A stretch of DNA of 64,000 bases from Frisingicoccus sp902471845. Lineage in GTDB: Bacteria > Bacillota > Clostridia > Lachnospirales > Lachnospiraceae. Below are positions 60,734 through 64,000 of the stretch, piece by piece. Position 1 is the first letter of the stretch. Each line of letters begins with the position of its first letter. Below the pieces are notes generated by a model. The model made no database searches, was not told where the DNA came from, and saw only the letters and a list, made by a program, of their open reading frames with translations. Both the position numbers and the translations under genes were made by a program. Location: the NCBI RefSeq assembly GCF_047030795.1, contig NZ_JBKYIC010000001.1. The stretch is one strand, 5' to 3'.

Positions 60734-61017
60734 TAACAAATCACCTTGTTTATTTCTTTAAAAGGTATCCGGGCAACGAGCAGCATGGAGCCGTCGCTTC
60801 GGAGCGCCCTTTCACTCTGAAGGATGTTGACCTCCATATGATCCACATCCACTTCCATGTATTTTGAAAGGGTAAGTCCGATATCCCCTTTAATTCCATT
60901 GATCAGATCAGCGGAACAGTCCGCTCTGTCGGAAATGAGCAATGTTTTGAGGCGCTGTTTGGCGACAGCACCGGAACCCTTTTTCTTTTTCCTGCGTAAT
61001 CCAAAAAACCATCCCAT
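60733..61017 (-). CDS. minE: Cell division topological specificity factor MinE
   Basis: 94 residues. The N-terminus (GWFFGLRRKKKKGS) is amphipathic and basic, followed by the MinD-binding helix (about 20-40) and the dimer domain. MinE drives MinD off the membrane. ATG 61017 is chosen with GGTGAG ahead; GTG 61029, right at the minD stop, is the alternative. Confidence 0.93.
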   Translation of the reverse strand: MGWFFGLRRKKKKGSGAVAKQRLKTLLISDRADCSADLINGIKGDIGLTLSKYMEVDVDHMEVNILQSERALRSDGSMLLVARIPFKEINKVIC

Positions 61018-61029
61018 ATATATTCTCAC

Positions 61030-61821
61030 CTACCCTCTCACGAGGAATCGTGTCAAACGACGAAACCATCCGGCCTGATAGCGTTCTGCCAGTAATGGAA
61101 CTTCCTGTCCCGTCAGCCTGAGGCAAATGTTGGCATAGGCCTGTCCGGCCATAGTGTTTCTTCCAACAAGGGGTTCGCCCTGGTTGGTAGATACGACCAC
61201 ATTTTCGTCATCTGGTACGGCTCCAATCAGATCAACAGATAAAATATCCATAATGTCTTCCAGCGACATCATTTCACCGTTTCGAATCATATCAAAACGG
61301 AGACGATTGACGATCAGGTCCATACGTCCAATTTGCTGAGATTCTAAAAGCCCGATGATTCGGTCGGCATCCCGAATGGCTGCCACCTCCGGCGTGGTCA
61401 CGATGAGTGCCCTGTCGGCTCCGGCAATGGCATTCTGAAAGCCCTGCTCTATGCCTGCCGGACAGTCCAGAATAATATAATCGAAATCCTCCCGCATCTG
61501 CTCTACCAGCTTTTTCATCTGCTCTGGGGAGACACTGCTCTTATCCCGGGTCTGGGCTGAGGGCAGCAAAAACAGCCCCGGGTAACGTTTATCCCGAATG
61601 AGTGCCTGCTTCAGACGGCAGGTGCCTTCAATGACATCAACAAGATTGTAGATGATTCGATTTTCAAGGCCCAGAATAACATCCAGGTTTCGAAGACCAA
61701 TATCCGTATCAATCATAACGACACGCTTGTCCATCTGGGCAAGCCCCATTCCTATGTTTGCTGTCGATGTGGTTTTGCCCACGCCGCCTTTTCCGGATGT
61801 AACAACGATGACTTCGCTCAT
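61030..61821 (-). CDS. minD: Septum site-determining ATPase MinD
   Basis: 263 residues. The deviant Walker A SGKGGVGKTTSTANIG is at about 8-23, and the C-terminal amphipathic membrane helix GWFRRLTRFLVRG closes the protein. GGAGGG lies ahead of ATG 61821. It follows the PBP2 gene after 74 bases, with no minC between. Confidence 0.97.
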   Translation of the reverse strand: MSEVIVVTSGKGGVGKTTSTANIGMGLAQMDKRVVMIDTDIGLRNLDVILGLENRIIYNLVDVIEGTCRLKQALIRDKRYPGLFLLPSAQTRDKSSVSPEQMKKLVEQMREDFDYIILDCPAGIEQGFQNAIAGADRALIVTTPEVAAIRDADRIIGLLESQQIGRMDLIVNRLRFDMIRNGEMMSLEDIMDILSVDLIGAVPDDENVVVSTNQGEPLVGRNTMAGQAYANICLRLTGQEVPLLAERYQAGWFRRLTRFLVRG

Positions 61822-61895
61822 ATCAATTCCCTCCAATGAATTTCCCGATGTTGAAGCTTCTCACAGGTTATCATTGGTATTTTGATGTTCAGGCA

Positions 61896-64000
61896 TTAAT
61901 CGGAAACCGTGTTGCCTTCGACATTTGCGGCCTGACGTTTGCCATCGGTAGCTTCATTCTGATGGAAAACGTAGGAAAGCATATTTTTTGCCACACTTCC
62001 TGAGTTGTAGGAACCATAACCATAAGGTAAAACGACCGTCACTGTAACCTCCGGGTCATCAAACGGTGCAAAGGAAACAAAAAGGCCATGGTCCGGTCTC
62101 AGGGCATTTTCCTGGGCGGTACCTGATTTACCGGCAACTTCCACGTCTAATCCGGAAAATATGGAATAGAATGATGAATTTCCGATAACTTTATACATAC
62201 CATTGAAAATCGAATTCCATGTGGACTCTTTAAAGTCAATGTGGTCGATAATCTCCGGCGTGTAGTCTTCAATCAACTGGTCATTTGGATCAGTCAGTTT
62301 ATCCAGAATCGATAAATTATATAAATCCCCTTTACTGGCCACTGCCGTAATGTAGCGGGCCAGCTGAGACGGTGTATAACTGTTTCGGGCCTGTCCAATG
62401 GCTGAAAGAACCGGGTCCATATCGGACATATTCGGGTCTGCTTCATCCAGTTCAATACCGGAAGTACGGTCCAGACCAAACAGAGCCATATATTTCCGAA
62501 GTCTCTGGATACCATACTCGGAGTTATAGTAGCCATTAGAATCAATACCGAGACGATATCCCACTTCATAAAAGAAATAGTTACAGGATTCTTTGATAGC
62601 CTCCGTGACTTCAATGGAACCATGGCTGAACTGAGTTGACCAGCAGCTGGCCGGAGTACCTACTTTATCAAAGACAATCAAGTCAGTAATATAACTATCC
62701 GGCGTGATCACACCTTCTTCCAGACCCGCTGCTGCCGTAATCATTTTGAAGGTGGAACCGGGTGCCGTTTTTTGCAGCATCGCCCGATTATACAGTGGAA
62801 GCGATTCATTTTCCAAAAGGGATGCAAAATAACTGGCGTCACCGATCCGGTTTGCATCATAGCTCGGATAGGATGCAAGGGCAAGGACTTCGCCGGTTTT
62901 CGGGTCTGTGACCACAAGAGAACCGGAACATGGATCCAGAGCCAGCATATCCGGAGTGATCTCCAGATTTTTTATTTTATTGTATATAAATGCATAAGCA
63001 TCAGTCACATTGTTGACCAGATTATCATAATCCGCATCCTTTTCAAGAACTCCCTGCTCATATAATAACTCACAAATCTGCTGGCCACTGATCATCCCCT
63101 GATTCAGCATAGCACAGTAAACAATTTTTGAAAAACTGTTGTTTCCATCCAGTTCCAGCAGAATAAACTCGGTCAAAGCTGCATAGATTTGATTAGAGTC
63201 CAGGAAAGTATCGGAAATTTCCAATGCGGATACCTGAATGGCATCTTTTCCAATGGCATAATGGAGATACTCATAAAGACTTGTATTGCCTGTTGCCCAC
63301 AACTGACTTGTCTCATCATCCGAGGACAATTTGGATGTGTCCAAAATACCATTATTAGTAATTATATTTTCGATAAGTTCAATATATTCCCGTTCTTCTT
63401 CAGAACATCCATTATATGAATTCATATTTGTTCCGTCGAGCAGATGGCGAATCGTTTCAAATCGACTGCTCTCCTGGGATTCATACATGGAATAGATGTA
63501 TTTTTCCAGGTCGGAGGCTCCCTTGTCCTTCATCCGGTCCAGATCAATAATACCATTTTTTATAAAAGCTGCGTAAACTTCATTAATATTAATACCATCA
63601 TTGCCGTCGCTGGAAAGTTTTTGCAGAACGATACCGGCGATCTCCTCTTCCAGCAAATTATAAGCCTGAATCTGATAATCCTTATCGATCGTCAGATACA
63701 GATTGTTTCCCGGCGAAGATTCGACGCGTTCCGCGACTTCAAGAATGCTTCCGAGACTGTCCACGTAAACTGTCTGTTTTCCCTTTTCACCATGAAGTTC
63801 ATCCTCAAAGGATTTTTCAAGGCCTGTCTTTCCGACAATATCCCCGGAGGTATAAGTGTCGATCCCGGCCTGACGGTACTCTTCCAGCTCATCTTCTGAA
63901 ATCTCACCGCAGTAACCGGTTATATTTGAAAAGTACTTACTGTTTTCATATTGACGCACATAGTCCTGTTCAATGGTTACTCCGGGAAGCTCCGCGGTGT
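61896..64000 (-). CDS. Penicillin-binding protein 2 (class B transpeptidase), 5' end outside the window
   Basis: The last 701 or so residues of a class B PBP; the frame runs off the window edge, where GTG 63959 is only an internal codon. The transpeptidase motifs are S-T-F-K in APGSTFKMITA, S-C-N in KESCNYFFYE, and K-S-G-T near the end. An extra stretch of about 230 residues (62940-63626) sits between the dimerisation region and the catalytic domain. With rodA it forms the elongation-type SEDS-PBP pair, though septal use cannot be excluded. Confidence 0.95.
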   Translation of the reverse strand, partial: TAELPGVTIEQDYVRQYENSKYFSNITGYCGEISEDELEEYRQAGIDTYTSGDIVGKTGLEKSFEDELHGEKGKQTVYVDSLGSILEVAERVESSPGNNLYLTIDKDYQIQAYNLLEEEIAGIVLQKLSSDGNDGININEVYAAFIKNGIIDLDRMKDKGASDLEKYIYSMYESQESSRFETIRHLLDGTNMNSYNGCSEEEREYIELIENIITNNGILDTSKLSSDDETSQLWATGNTSLYEYLHYAIGKDAIQVSALEISDTFLDSNQIYAALTEFILLELDGNNSFSKIVYCAMLNQGMISGQQICELLYEQGVLEKDADYDNLVNNVTDAYAFIYNKIKNLEITPDMLALDPCSGSLVVTDPKTGEVLALASYPSYDANRIGDASYFASLLENESLPLYNRAMLQKTAPGSTFKMITAAAGLEEGVITPDSYITDLIVFDKVGTPASCWSTQFSHGSIEVTEAIKESCNYFFYEVGYRLGIDSNGYYNSEYGIQRLRKYMALFGLDRTSGIELDEADPNMSDMDPVLSAIGQARNSYTPSQLARYITAVASKGDLYNLSILDKLTDPNDQLIEDYTPEIIDHIDFKESTWNSIFNGMYKVIGNSSFYSIFSGLDVEVAGKSGTAQENALRPDHGLFVSFAPFDDPEVTVTVVLPYGYGSYNSGSVAKNMLSYVFHQNEATDGKRQAANVEGNTVSD

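Noticed and set aside
1..64000. CRISPR arrays, tRNA or rRNA genes, insertion sequences, prophage
   Set aside because: No spaced direct repeats, no cloverleaf-like intergenic regions, no transposase or phage genes were seen. The gaps are short and filled by promoters and terminators.

Overview
The window looks like core chromosome of a spore-forming anaerobic member of the Clostridia, most likely family Lachnospiraceae. I judge this from gene order and protein style, not from a database search. Signs of a Firmicute are the Bacillus-like blocks ylbH-ylbI...ylbJ-ylbM-ylbN-rpmF, rpsP-khpA-rimM-trmD-rplS-rbgA-rnhB and sepF-yggT-ylmH-divIVA, strong GGAGG ribosome sites, an alpha/beta spore protein and YlbJ, and a LexA/YneA-like SOS pair. 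I saw no rRNA or tRNA gene, no insertion sequence, no prophage and no CRISPR array. No stretch longer than about 300 bases lacks a gene.

Layout. 1-4.5 kb: Asp23-like protein, FakA-like kinase, RecG, then a small acid-soluble spore protein behind a forespore-type promoter. 4.7-10.6 kb: rsmD, coaD and an acidic-tailed coiled-coil protein on +; ylbJ and tmcAL on -; then pta, DUF177 and rpmF. 10.8-23.5 kb: lipid synthesis and secretion/translation genes plsX, acpP, rnc, smc, ftsY, ilvA, ylxM, ffh, rpsP, khpA, rimM, trmD, rplS, and an unusual signal-peptidase paralogue. 23.5-31 kb: an AT-rich membrane gene on -, then rbgA, an intact lepB, rnhB, yraN, pgeF, a DUF512 radical-SAM protein, der and plsY. 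31-34 kb: a three-gene ABC importer (lipoprotein, permease, ATPase). 34-44.6 kb: two radical-SAM-linked genes, RNase G, a PAP2 phosphatase, two cytidylate-kinase-like paralogues, then rplU-prp-rpmA-obgE-yhbY-nadD-yqeK-rsfS. 44.7-47.3 kb: lexA divergent from a YneA-like LysM protein, then a FAD/Rieske protein. 47.3-57.2 kb, all on -: tyrosine recombinase, TtcA-like, RluD-like, lspA, aroB, divIVA, ylmH, yggT, sepF, yggS, an HlyD-like protein and a YhcC-like radical-SAM protein. 57.3-64 kb: DUF378 (+), then on - an orphan P-loop protein, a D,D-carboxypeptidase lipoprotein, mgsA, rodA, minE, minD and a PBP2 cut by the window end.

The genes mostly serve ribosome assembly, protein export, membrane lipid and wall synthesis, cell division and SOS control. 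There is no obvious defence or biosynthetic cluster. The most interesting signals are small. Two genes appear to start at non-standard codons, ACG for yraN and AUA for ylbJ. One signal-peptidase I paralogue has lost its catalytic lysine. Three or four inverted repeats sit at transcription starts or over Shine-Dalgarno sites (ylxM-ffh, the 34.0 kb small gene, the ABC operon, the P-loop gene). A YhcC-like gene looks leaderless. minC is absent from an otherwise standard min-rod cluster, and ackA is absent beside pta. Many hairpin terminators lie inside operons just ahead of the next gene.
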